Below the pieces are notes generated by a model. That model saw only the letters and a list, made by a program, of their open reading frames with translations, searched no databases and was not told the origin of the DNA. A DNA stretch of 64,000 bases, taken from NCBI RefSeq assembly GCF_001039355.2, contig NW_019775580.1:102060-166059 (forward strand), in the 5' to 3' direction. This document shows positions 35,956 through 45,949 of the stretch, piece by piece; position 1 is the stretch's first letter, and each line of letters opens with the position of its first letter. The stretch is from Lingula anatina. Lineage: Eukaryota; Brachiopoda; Lingulata; Lingulida; Lingulidae. Position numbers and translations under genes: made by a program.

Positions 35956-38900
35956 CTGTAAAGGTTATAATATTTTATTAAGGATCCAGCAGAAAAAAAA
36001 AAATCATCAGCTGTGTTATGCATTCAAAATTACAATATTCCGTTTTTCCATCAGTATTAGCACACCTAAAGCCACGTTTTTGTGTGACACTGAAATATTG
36101 CAGTGGTAATAAAAACTTATAGCTGTTTTTGTATTATTATAACTTTATATAAAGGAAGTTTCATTTAATGAAATATAGTGCATTCAGACTTTCTCAATGA
36201 CAAGTTTTTAGTAGCTCTCCAACTTCCTCAAGCAGCATCCCACTGTGAGATATTTTTCACCCCCCTATCCATCCAATACTGATAAAGAACTGAACAGACA
36301 TCTTCATCTAATAAAACAATAAAGGAATATCATATCACATGTTCTCACCTGTAGGTGTACTGCTGTATGTGTCACTCCTCTTCCTGGTCTGATAAATAAT
36401 GATCACCCAGACCAAGGACGTTCCCACCACGCAGCACACCACAGCTATTATTATAATCCCTGTCGTTGTGGACTCGTCATCCAATCCACCGCCATTGTTT
36501 CCACGTGAGGGGGACTCCAAATTGATAACAGTCAGCTGGGACGTCCCTCTCTCCATCCCCAGAGTGTTGGACATCTCACACGTATACCTCCCGGCATCCT
36601 CTGGCCGTGTCTGGACAATGACCAGTAACTGGTCGTTGGCTGTAAAGAAATGGCGTTCCGTCACCCCCAGCGGTTTATCGTTCTTGAGCCAGGTCAGTTT
36701 GGGTTTGGGACTCCCTGCAGCCAGGCATTCCAGGACAGTGGTCTCCCCAACCTTAGTCTGCTTGTCCTCCATTGGTTTGACAAAAGACGGATTTTCTGAA
36801 GAGGAATTACAACTTATAATCTTACAGTTCTCCAAATACACCCAAACTTCTGTGTAGGTGCCACTCTAACTTCAAGAATAACACTTCAAGACAAATGTAA
36901 GAATGAACAAATTAGACCTAGATTAATCAAAAAATGGTGTAACTAATAACAAATTAAGTCCAGAGCTGAATTTAATTCACAAAAAAAGCGTGAATATCGA
37001 ACTCTACCCACCAAACACTGTCAGCGTGGCATTAGCGATGATAGTTCCGGCTCCATTCCTGGCCATGCAACTGTACAACCCTTGGTCCAAACTGCTCACT
37101 TTCAAGATAAAGAACACGTCGTCCTCTCTAGCAAACATCATGCGCCGTTCACGTGCAGCAGGGAAGTCCTCACCCCCATCTTTCTGCCAGAACACCTCTG
37201 GTTGTGGCTCTCCGTGTGCTGCACACTCCAGTCTGGCTGTTTTTCCCGCCTTNNNNNNNNNNNNNNNNNNNNNNNNNNNNNNNNNNNNNNNNNNNNNNNN
37301 NNNNNNNNNNNNNNNNNNNNNNNNNNNNNNNNNNNNNNNNNNNNNNNNNNNNNNNNNNNNNNNNNNNNNNNNNNNNNNNNNNNNNNNNNNNNNGTACCGG
37401 GGGTGTGACTGGAACATGGGTAACACATGTCCCTGATACTCCAGGAACTGGTCTGACTTTGAGCTTTCCCGTTCCTCATCTGATGGATTATATGGTGTCA
37501 AGTCACCAGGTAAAGTTGTCTCATCTGTAAAGGTTATAATATTTTATTAAGGATCCAGCAGAAAAAAAAAATCATCAGCTGTGTTATGCATTCAAAATTA
37601 CAATATTCCGTTTTTCCATCAGTATTAGCACACCTAAAGCCACGTTTTTGTGTGACACTGAAATATTGCAGTGGTAATAAAAACTTATAGCTGTTTTTGT
37701 ATTATTATAACTTTATATAAAGGAAGTTTCATTTAATGAAATATAGTGCATTCAGACTTTCTCAATGACAAGTTTTTTAGTAGCTCTCCAACTTCCTCAA
37801 GCAGCATCCCACTGTGAGATATTTTTCACCCCCCTATCCATCCAATACTGATAAAGAACTGAACAGACATCTTCATCTAATAAAACAATAAAGGAATATC
37901 ATATCACATGTTCTCACCTGTAGGTGTACTGCTGTATGTGTCACTCCTCTTCCTGGTCTGATAAATAATGATCACCCAGACCAAGGACGTTCCCACCACG
38001 CAGCACACTACAGCTATTATTATAATCCCTGTCGTTGTGGACTCGTCATCCAATCCACCGCCATTGTTTCCACGTGAGGGGGACTCCAAATTGATAACAG
38101 TCAGCTGGGACGTCCCTCTCTCCATCCCCAGAGTGTTGGACATCTCACAGGTATACCTCCCGGCATCCTCTGGCCGTGTCTGGACAATGACCAGTAACTG
38201 GTCGTTGGCTGTAAAGAAATGGCGTTCCGTCACCCCCAGCGGTTTATCGTTCTTGAGCCAGGTCAGTTTGGGTTTGGGACTCCCTGCAGCCAGGCATTCC
38301 AGGACAGTGGTCTCCCCAACCTTAGTCTGCTTGTCCTCCATTGGTTTGACAAAAGACGGATTTTCTGAAGAGGAATTACAACTTATAATCTTACAGTTCT
38401 CCAAATACACCCAAACTTCTGTGTAGGTGCCACTCTAACTTCAAGAATAACACTTCAAGACAAATGTAAGAATGAACAAATTAGACCTAGATTAATCAAA
38501 AAATGGTGTAACTAATAACAAATTAAGTCCAGAGCTGAATTTAATTCACAAAAAAAGCGTGAATATCGAACTCTACCCACCAAACACTGTCAGCGTGGCA
38601 TTAGCGATGATAGTTCCGGCTCCATTCCTGGCCATGCAACTGTACAACCCTTGGTCCAAACTGCTCACTTTTAAGATAAAGAACACGTCGTCCTCTCTAG
38701 CAAACATCATGCGCCGTTCACGTGCAGCAGGGAAGTCCTCACCCCCATCTTTCTGCCAGAACACCTCTGGTTGTGGCTCTCCGTGTGCTGCACACTCCAG
38801 TCTGGCTGTTTTTCCCGCCTTAACAGACACATCGAGGGGGGTCTTTGTGAACACCGGATAGACTGGAAAAAATTAAGCAGTTTCTTCAGTGTCTTTTGTA

Positions 38901-41900
38901 TAAATATGGGGACAATTACATAGTTTTTACATCTCACAGGGAAAAAAATAGATTCCAGAAAATGAATAGAAATGAATAGATTCCAGGTAGACTGGAACAA
39001 ATAAGACACATTAATGGAGTGAAATGGTTTTTCATTTTCTGTTAAGAAGAAATCTATTATTTTCTTAAAATTATCTTTATTTTGTTCAAGTTAGTGGACA
39101 GAATTCCATGTATCAGTTTCTGCAGCAAGAAGCATTTTGGTCTTATTATCTCCTGTTAAAGGGATGGGCACAAGGTCAGTCAATAACAATAAATTCCATA
39201 ATGAAACACCTTGCTTGGACATCATCTTTCATTGACAAAACAAACAGCATTCATCACTCTACATTACTCCACATTACTATATATTAGTCCCAAGTCTTAC
39301 AATATCCAAACAGGTAAATTGACAACTCCTCCCCCCCCCCCCCCTCACTGGACCTCAACCCCTGCCCCTGGCTGAGAAGACAGGCTCCTGTCCCCACTGT
39401 GCTTCTCCTCTCTCACAGCTGGTAATAAACCAGACATCTTTTGTGGCCACATTAGCCGAGCTAATACCCACTGACACTGACACCAGTACAGATGAATGGA
39501 GCCACTAAATAATCACTAGAAAATCAATAACAGGAAGGCAGCAAAGTGTGAAAATGCGTAACAATTCTAAACCTTCTTCGACCTCAATTGGAAGAGAAAA
39601 AGAGACTATTACACAACCCCTGCATACAGGTGCACCAGGCAGTATCGGGGGAAGTAATTGTAGCAGATAAAGGTAGTAAGTTATTAATCTAGGCACACAC
39701 AGAGCAAAACTTCACAGCAAACCCCTCAAAGTCTGTGTGGCTTATCTTGGGAGTGCTGACCCCTATTGAACTGTATTGATAATGTCTGTCTGCCGTCTGC
39801 TCCAATTGTTACACACAGACTGGATACGAATAACAGAGTATGTCTCCAAGACACACAAACAAACACACCCACTGTCACTCATGTCCTGAGATCTCAGACA
39901 AATTTCAATCAATACAGATATCCCAGTTTCAATCTTAGGCACAACACATAGAGACAACTATATGCTTATATGGTGAAATAGGTTTTTTCATTGTCTCCAT
40001 GTTAAGGTGACTGATAGTAAAAGGACCAAAGTCATAGAAACAAAGCCCTGGGCTTATAAGTTTTTATAAAAAATTAAAACAAACTTCCCAAAAGGCCAAT
40101 TAAAGACGGGATTAAGTACAGTGTCCAACGGATGACGCTCTGGCGCCAATTTGAGGGGAAAAATGCCGTTTTCGGTATTGGGATTTTCTCTATAACCAAG
40201 ACAGCTATTCAAGTGATTCAAAAGGCCTCATAAAGCTGGGTGAAAGCACTACAGCGCGGTACCAGGGAATTGTCTTAAACTATTTACTTTTGATTTTANT
40301 GACCTCAATTGGAAGAGAAAAAGAGACTATTACACAACCCCTGCATACAGGCGCACCAGGCAGTATTGGGGGAAGTAATTGTAGCAGATAAAGGTAGTAA
40401 GTTATTTATCTAGGCACACACAGAGCAAAACTTCACAGCAAACCCCTCATAGTCTGTGTGGCTTATCTTGGGAGTGCTGACCCCTACTGAACTGTATTGA
40501 TAATGTCTGTCTGCCGTCTGCTCCAATTGTTACACACAGACTGGATACGAATAACAGAGTATGTCTCCAAGACACACAAACAAACACACCCACTGTCACT
40601 CATGTTCTGAGATCTCAGACAAATTTCAATCAATACAGATATCCCAGTTTCAATCTTAGGCACAACACGTAGAGACAACTATATGCTTATATGGTGAAAT
40701 AGGTTTTTCATTGTCTCCATGTTAAGATGTTAAAAAAATAAATCACTTCTCATTGGCCAAAATGATTAACCTTTTTGAAAATCAACCATTCACAAGCTCT
40801 ATGAATTCTTCCCTCCTCCCAAACTAAGCATATATACAATACATATGTCAAATAATAGTTACTAGCTCCAATCCAAAACACACACTGAAACCTACCATAT
40901 ACATTAACTCTGGCCTTCTTGGAGAAGACAGATCCAAACTGGTTGGTAACAATGCACTGGTAGCTGCCCGAGTCCACATCCTGGACATGCGTCAAGTGGA
41001 GGATGGATGTCAACTTGATCACGTTGTCGTTCCTCAGCGATGCAAAGTTCTCTACATTTGCATTATGCATTGGCTGAAAAAGAAAATGCAAATTATGAAA
41101 TTGTAAAAATATCAGTGATGGTCTTAGTATTATCCTNNNTTATTGTCATCTAAAAATATTTTGTTTGGGTGCTTTGAAGGGGCAGAAAATCGTGCTTTTG
41201 TTACATTTTCCGACCACTCGTTAGGCATGTAAGCGTGCCGCCATTTTGATTGACAGCTCTAGAGAGGGCCCTAGCCTAGTGATGCCCCGTAGGGTGTCAA
41301 GGATATGTAGAAGGAAGCGCTAACAAAGGCGATTACGTTTAACCGCAATTAAGAGGTGTGAAGTTACATTTGAACGTTTCAATGGCTCTTTCTCGGCAAT
41401 CGAGTAATTTTACCTGAGAGATTCCTTCTTTGTTATCGGCAAAGTGATCACATAAAACTGTGTCGAGAGCAAGTGTCCGTCACTTGTGTTAATACGAGTT
41501 TTTTGACGGGTAACGCTGCAGGATTATTTTGCACGACACTTGGTAATCGTCAGATCAACGGAAAAAGTCCAGTGATTACTTCATAGTGGTATTTCTCAAA
41601 ATGCCAGCTAAGATAAAGGGGAGACGCTCAGCTGCACAAGAATCAGCGATAAAAGTGGCTGAGAGAAGGCTTTTGAATAAATATTTTATTTTTACACACA
41701 TGACACTTAGACCCTATTTGCTTTTTACCTGCTAGTCTTGACTATTCTCGGGGTCTTTTTGTGATTTTCATTTTTGGATACATTTTGAACTCTTTCTTCC
41801 CGCTTGATCAGTGATTTTGAAATTGTTTTTCTCCAAACATCGCAAAATGCAAAGCCGCTAACATGCGTTTTTATTTTTATTGTTTTAATCATGCTGTCAA

Positions 41901-44900
41901 CCCTTGCTTGGATTTTTCTCGTTTGTCCATTCACATCACAATTTTTTGCGTGTCTCTCAAGCTCCATGATATCATATCTTGGAGAATAAAATTTTATTTT
42001 GGCAACATTAGATTTACCTTTTGCAAACGGCGACCAACAATCAAATTCGGTTTCGTAACGTGTCGCAGATACGCTCGCCGATATATATTGCAAAAATTAG
42101 CTAGGCTAAAAGTATCCTTTTTAGCGTTTTTTTTTTATTTATCGATTTTTCTTTCATTTGTCAATTAATTTAGACGATTCGATTAACTCTTCTGTCCATT
42201 TATTAGGTATTCAGAAATCAGTCATCCGTATGAACAAATAGGACCGGTTTTCCCCAGCCGCCACGCATAGGCCCTACTCTCTTTCAAAATTTTCTTTCTT
42301 TCCTCAGGAAATGGACTTTTAACACGAACTTTTCTCTTCCCCATAGTGTACTAGCTAGACTTCTTCGCTGCTAAGCTGATGTGAGACTTATGACCTATTA
42401 CGGCACACGTAATCGGCTTATAACTCATTAAATGTGCTCTGACCCCCTCATGGCAACGGCCCTTAGTAACAGAGGCGTGGCTTAGTTGTCAGCCTGACTG
42501 GGGCGCGTGCCGGTTGAAAAACTCATCAAAAGACACATTTTGCGATGCAAATTCATAAAAATTATTACGTCCAACGTTAGATACTTTTTTGATTAATATA
42601 AACACACAAAAAACTCAAAAACATGATTTTAAGCGTATTTAACCCTATCACCGGCCTTAAGATGTTAAAAAAATAAATCACTTCTCATTGGCCAAAATGA
42701 TTAACCTTTTTGAAAATCAACCATTCACAAGCTCAATGAATTCTTCCCTCCTCCCAAACTAAGCATATATACAATACATATGTCAAATAATAGTTACTAG
42801 CTCCAATCCAAAACACATGCTGAAACCTACCATATACATTAACTCTGGCCTTCTTGGAGAAGACAGATCCAAACTGGTTGGTAACAATGCACTGGTAGCT
42901 GCCCGAGTCCACATCCTGGACATGCGTCAAGTGGAGGATGGATGTCAACTTGTTCACGTTGTCGTTCCTCAGCGATGCAAAGTTCTCTACATTTGCATTA
43001 TGCATTGGCTGAAAAAGAAAATGCAAATTATGAAATTGTAAAATATCAGTGATGGTCTTAGTATTATCCTAATACAGTCAAAAACACAAGTAAAATTAAG
43101 TAAATAAATAATTAATAAATAAATCCTTTAAAATACTTAAACATTTAAACTCACAATCTTATTACAAAGAGAATTTTATTTTTGAAAATTATGCATAAAA
43201 GTGCTACTCACCACACTATTCTTCCTCCACTCTGCCTTCATGGGAGAGTCACTGCTGCTCTGTACAGCACAAGACAAGCTCATGTTGTTGCCTTTCAGTG
43301 CAATGACTGCTGTTGGCTCAGTCACCATCACTGGCTTTGGAAAGTCAGCTAAAATATACAACATCTATTTTTTAATATAGATCTATACAGAAATTGCTTC
43401 AATCATCAATTGGAATACAAACCTTTCACAGATCTTTTATGTTGTAAATTTTTTTTTAATTAAAAAAAGAAGTTTGAATTTTTTTCAGATCTAAAGTTGT
43501 GAAAGAACAAATGCCAAAAAATATTAATTTTTTTTCAGACTTTTATTAAAGGGATAATAACTCTTCATTTCGGCTAAAAAAAGAATTTTCCTGGAGTAAA
43601 CAACAATTTTCCCATACTTACCAATGGTTAATAAATCCATTTTTACATTCAAAGTTAGTCCCTGGTTTTTTTCTAAAAAGTTTGGTTTTTTGTTAAAATC
43701 TCTTAAGAGATTTTAACAGAGTATAGCCATCAATGGAGGTCACGTTGTTTAAAGACAAGCTCAAATATCAGAATTTCGAGCTATAACTGCAGTTTTTGTG
43801 GTAAAACGGAATATATTATATTTCTACGAGTTATTCACAATGTTTTTATTGTGAAATATAGATCTCATACAAAGAGTTATTATCCCTTTAAGTGAAGGAT
43901 CAAAAACCAAGAAGTGAAGTTGGGGAGTTTCAACTCACTACAAGTAAAGTCCTCCTGGCTCACGTCCAGTATACTGGAGCCCTGCAGTGTTCTTGGATGA
44001 CCACATCGAGCACTGACCATCGCCTCTAACTGCTTCTGCTGCAGCCATATTGGCAGCCATTTTAGCTGGCAGTCGCACAGGAGTGTGCTGGTGTTGAATT
44101 TACTGAAAGTAAAAATAAACCAAGCTGTCATTCAGCACCTTGACTCCTACCTTATTTTTTGGCACAGAATACGGTGACTAAATCCACTGTAAGTAAGACC
44201 AGACTGATCGTCAGTCTGTGATTTTCATTTTTTATAAACTCATATGTAATTCCATGTAACATAAATCTTAAAATAAGATTTAACCAAGAAGAGATAATTT
44301 CTTATTAAGTACAATTTTCAGAGTATTAACTTTTTCTGAGATTGTGTTTTTTTAATCTAAAAAAAAAAAAAACATCTGTTTGTTACTGTTCTTATTGAAT
44401 TGCCATTTTACAAAATATTTTCATAATCATTACATTTTAATATAGGTGGTGCTCTACAGGCTGAGAATCACAAAAAAATAAAGATAAAGAGATTTTCAGC
44501 CAATTCAAACATCCTTTCACAATTCTAAAGCTAAGATGACTCAGTCTTATGTCTGGTAACCTCTTGTCTCAGTGGAGGTGAAGAACAGGCTTGCTTATTT
44601 AATACACTGCTTTCTTGATCACTGTCCAAATAAAAAAGAAGACCTGAAGACTCAATGTACTTTATGTTTGGAGTACTGTAAACAGAGAATCATTGCCCAA
44701 CAATGAAGTGCTCCTTGAACTTTCCTGTTTATATTTTTTCTATTGTTTTTCAGGAGATAGTTCTGTTTTTTTAATCATCTTTCAGACTCTGAGAGTTCAA
44801 ATTTTGAAGGGATGGACAAAACATTTGATCTGTTTTGTGTTTAGCCTAAAGATGATGGTGGAGCTCTTCTCTCTCGATCTCTCTCTCTCTCTGTCTCTCT

Positions 44901-45546
44901 CACACACACGCACGCACAAACAAATATGATTAAAAACTTACATCTGTTCCAAGCTCACGAGATCAGCAAATGCATCTTCCTGTATGGAGGTGATGTTGTT
45001 GTTAACCAACTGTAGATGGCGCAGCTGTACCAGGCCGCTAAAGGAGGTGGTAGAGATGGACTTGATGTGATTATTGTTTAGATCTAACCGCAGTAAACTG
45101 GTCAACACTTCAAATGCTGCATTCATGTCAATAGTCCAGGATATCTCATTGCCAGCTAACTCTCTGAAAATTCAAATTTTGGTGATTATATTTTGGAACA
45201 TATATATAATCATTTCCTTTGAAATAATTCTAACTTATTTGAAAAAATTTTATCTACTTATCACAGAACACCTGGCACGATGAAAATTAACAATTTAAAA
45301 ATACAGCAGTAACAGAAATCATGCCTGAATGACTGAAACCTGTGCGATTCTGATAATTACACTTTCTTAATTCAATTATCATCAGCTCCTATCTCACATT
45401 CACAATAGCTGATAGCTGCACGACTACCCTGAGCTACTTACAACACTTCCAGATTACCCATGCTCCTGAAGGCACCTCCCGCAATGTACGAGATCTGGTT
45501 ATGGACAGCGTAAACTTCAAATGCTTGGAGTTCCCCCATTCCTCTT
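34138..45546 (-). CDS. LRIG: LRIG-family leucine-rich repeat and immunoglobulin-like domain protein, C-terminal half
   Basis: LRIG proteins are single-pass membrane proteins that modulate receptor tyrosine kinase and BMP signalling. Exons in transcript order: 45442-45546 and 44942-45163 (LRRs), 43939-44102 (LRRCT), 43212-43348 and 42831-43008 (Ig1), 38581-38862 (Ig2), 36349-36795 (Ig3, membrane span), then 35710-35955, 35157-35426, 34751-34849 and 34138-34565 (cytoplasmic tail, TAG stop). All junctions agree in phase. Family signatures: [57 protein letters not shown] and [12 protein letters not shown]. The N-terminal LRRs, signal peptide and first exon are not in the window. Two interior blocks are duplicated (see separate entries), probably by haplotype stacking, so one copy of each was chosen. 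Vertebrates have three paralogues; most invertebrates I know of have one, so no number is given. Confidence 0.92.
34858..34925 (-). repeat. Partial tandem copy of LRIG tail exon 34751-34849
   Basis: Directly upstream of the exon, about 68 bp repeat most of its sequence (agtatgtccagggacacatg, agtactgtggcaaggagg). It would encode [17 protein letters not shown]. It lacks the acceptor and donor of the real exon, so it looks like a local duplication within the intron rather than an extra exon. Confidence 0.6.
35825..37252. repeat. Duplicated LRIG block, copy 1
   Basis: 1428 bp matching 37394-38821 end to end with only a few substitutions and one-base homopolymer differences. It holds part of the 35710-35955 tail exon, the Ig3/membrane exon and a truncated Ig2 exon (37012-37252) that runs into the N gap. 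Confidence 0.95.
36349..36795 (-). CDS. LRIG: LRIG exon: third Ig domain plus transmembrane segment (copy 1)
   Basis: The 447 nt exon, phase 1 to phase 1, encodes an Ig domain (cysteines in VLECLAAG and [10 protein letters not shown] in LTWLKND). An acidic/Gly stalk follows, then the membrane span [20 protein letters not shown] and a basic stop-transfer (YQTRKRSD). The span is one of the best conserved LRIG stretches. An almost identical exon is at 37918-38364. Confidence 0.9.
37253..37393. other. Assembly gap (141 N)
   Basis: Run of N separating the two copies of the LRIG block. Each copy is cut mid-exon at the gap, one in the Ig2 exon and the other in the tail exon, as expected for an artificial join. 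Confidence 0.99.
37394..38821. repeat. Duplicated LRIG block, copy 2 (with Ig3/membrane exon 37918-38364)
   Basis: It carries a truncated tail exon (37394-37524), a full Ig3/membrane exon (37918-38364) and runs into the complete Ig2 exon (38581-38862). Coding sequence is the same as copy 1 apart from silent changes. A transcript reading both copies would have two membrane spans, which no LRIG has, so I regard one copy as allelic. Confidence 0.9.
38581..38862 (-). CDS. LRIG: LRIG exon: second Ig domain
   Basis: The 282 nt (94 codon) phase 1-1 exon encodes [47 protein letters not shown] and [13 protein letters not shown]. This matches the second Ig domain of vertebrate LRIGs, where [15 protein letters not shown] is nearly invariant. 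Acceptor ttttttccag and donor GTGGGT flank it. A truncated duplicate lies at 37012-37252. Confidence 0.93.
40006..40298. mobile_element. Left part of a TTAA-flanked (piggyBac-type) insertion
   Basis: Sequence departs from the empty allele immediately after TTAA (40002-40005), beginning GGTGACTGATAGTAAAAGG, and runs to the single N at 40299. The empty site is at 40722-40725 (ccatgTTAAgatgtt). Precise TTAA flanks point to piggyBac-like transposition. No transposase frame is visible in this part. Confidence 0.7.
40896..41073 (-). CDS. LRIG: Second copy of LRIG Ig1 exon
   Basis: Same length, phase, acceptor and donor as 42831-43008; the visible difference is NDNVIK instead of NDNVNK. The flanking intron is also the same, so this is the other allele of one exon rather than an extra Ig domain. 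Confidence 0.85.
41140..42656. mobile_element. Right part of the TTAA-flanked insertion, with small minus-strand frames
   Basis: It runs from NNN to ...CTATCACCGGCC, followed by TTAA (42657-42660) and gatgtt, as at the empty site. Its reverse end GGCCGGTGATAGGG resembles the left end GGTGACTGATAG, as terminal inverted repeats would. Minus-strand frames start at about 42342 ([20 protein letters not shown]) and 42093 (122 codons, [24 protein letters not shown]); a plus-strand start near 41600 reads [21 protein letters not shown] do not recognise any of these as piggyBac transposase, so this may be a non-autonomous element or carry another element. Confidence 0.65.
42831..43348 (-). CDS. LRIG: LRIG exons: first Ig domain (two exons)
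   Basis: Exon 43212-43348 encodes [20 protein letters not shown], then [20 protein letters not shown]. Exon 42831-43008 encodes [27 protein letters not shown] and [16 protein letters not shown]. The two cysteines and W are in place. DFPKP and SSSDSPM match the vertebrate first Ig domain. The intron falls inside the Ig fold. Confidence 0.92.
43939..44102 (-). CDS. LRIG: LRIG exon: C-terminal leucine-rich repeat cap (LRRCT)
   Basis: It encodes [30 protein letters not shown] and VSQEDFTC. The CDCQL.WL......C.HP..L.G..I......F.C pattern is an LRRCT cap. It joins in phase to the LRR exon 44942-45163 (AT|T) and to the first Ig exon. Confidence 0.93.
44870..44910. repeat. CT/CA microsatellite (copy 1)
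   Basis: Interrupted (CT)n then (CA)n just downstream of the donor of the LRR exon. The matching tract in the other copy is longer and pure (48508-48563). Confidence 0.85.
44942..45163 (-). CDS. LRIG: LRIG exon: last leucine-rich repeats (copy 1)
   Basis: The 222 nt exon encodes [20 protein letters not shown], then [13 protein letters not shown] and [32 protein letters not shown] is a strong LRIG signature just before the cap. GTAAGT donor; acceptor ttttcag. The second copy is at 48588-48809. Confidence 0.92.
45442..45546 (-). CDS. LRIG: LRIG exon: upstream leucine-rich repeat (copy 1)
   Basis: It encodes [20 protein letters not shown] then [10 protein letters not shown], an LRR directly preceding the NEISWTI repeat as in vertebrate LRIGs, and splices in phase (TT|A). 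The 5' border is uncertain: I placed it at an AG after tttaatccatcag, which gives the right phase. DNA just upstream resembles the start of the LRIG cytoplasmic exon (see findings). Confidence 0.75.
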
Positions 45547-45949
45547 CTGATGGATTAAATGACTCTTGGTCTGATGCATTATAAGGCATCCAGTCAACCA
45601 GTTAATTGTAGGTACATGGTTAATGCCTTAGTTCAGTTGACCAAGATTTACTATATGAATTTCATTGACTGTCCAAAATATATCACAGGCCAGAATGGTC
45701 CAATTTTTTGAGTACACTGAAGACTGCTAAACATTTGAGAATTCAACTACATGACACAACTGCTGCAGGTGGTGAGTCAATACAGTCAGTTTTGGTGATC
45801 TTTTCCTATATTTAAGGAGGACAGCAAGCTCACTTTGTCCATTTTCCCTGAGGTATTCCATTGATAAATTACATGTAAATGCTTTGTCCCTTTTCATTCT
45901 GTGAATTTCCAGGAAAGTTTGATAATCATTGGTCTAGGAAAGTCCCAAT

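Larger units (their letters stand above)
38870..42830. other. LRIG intron between Ig1 and Ig2, containing stacked alleles
   Basis: Apart from the duplicated Ig1 exon (40896-41073) there is no coding sequence of the host gene. About 39578-40005 equals 40301-40725, and 40726-41136 equals 42661-43070. The extra DNA between is a TTAA-flanked insertion present in one allele. A single N (40299) and NNN (41137-41139) mark the joins. Confidence 0.75.

Noticed and set aside
36399-38426. Plus-strand frames of about 150 codons opposite the LRIG Ig3/membrane exon
   Set aside because: Shadows of the minus-strand coding exon; the minus strand has the family motifs and splice sites.
35710-38862. An LRIG variant with two membrane spans and two third-Ig domains
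   Set aside because: The repeated exons lie in near-identical blocks joined through an N gap and cut mid-exon, which fits stacked haplotypes better than a real protein.
39763-40678. Repeated 64-codon Cys-rich frames ([12 protein letters not shown] / [12 protein letters not shown])
   Set aside because: They lie in the duplicated LRIG intron, differ only as the alleles do, and have no domain or splice context.
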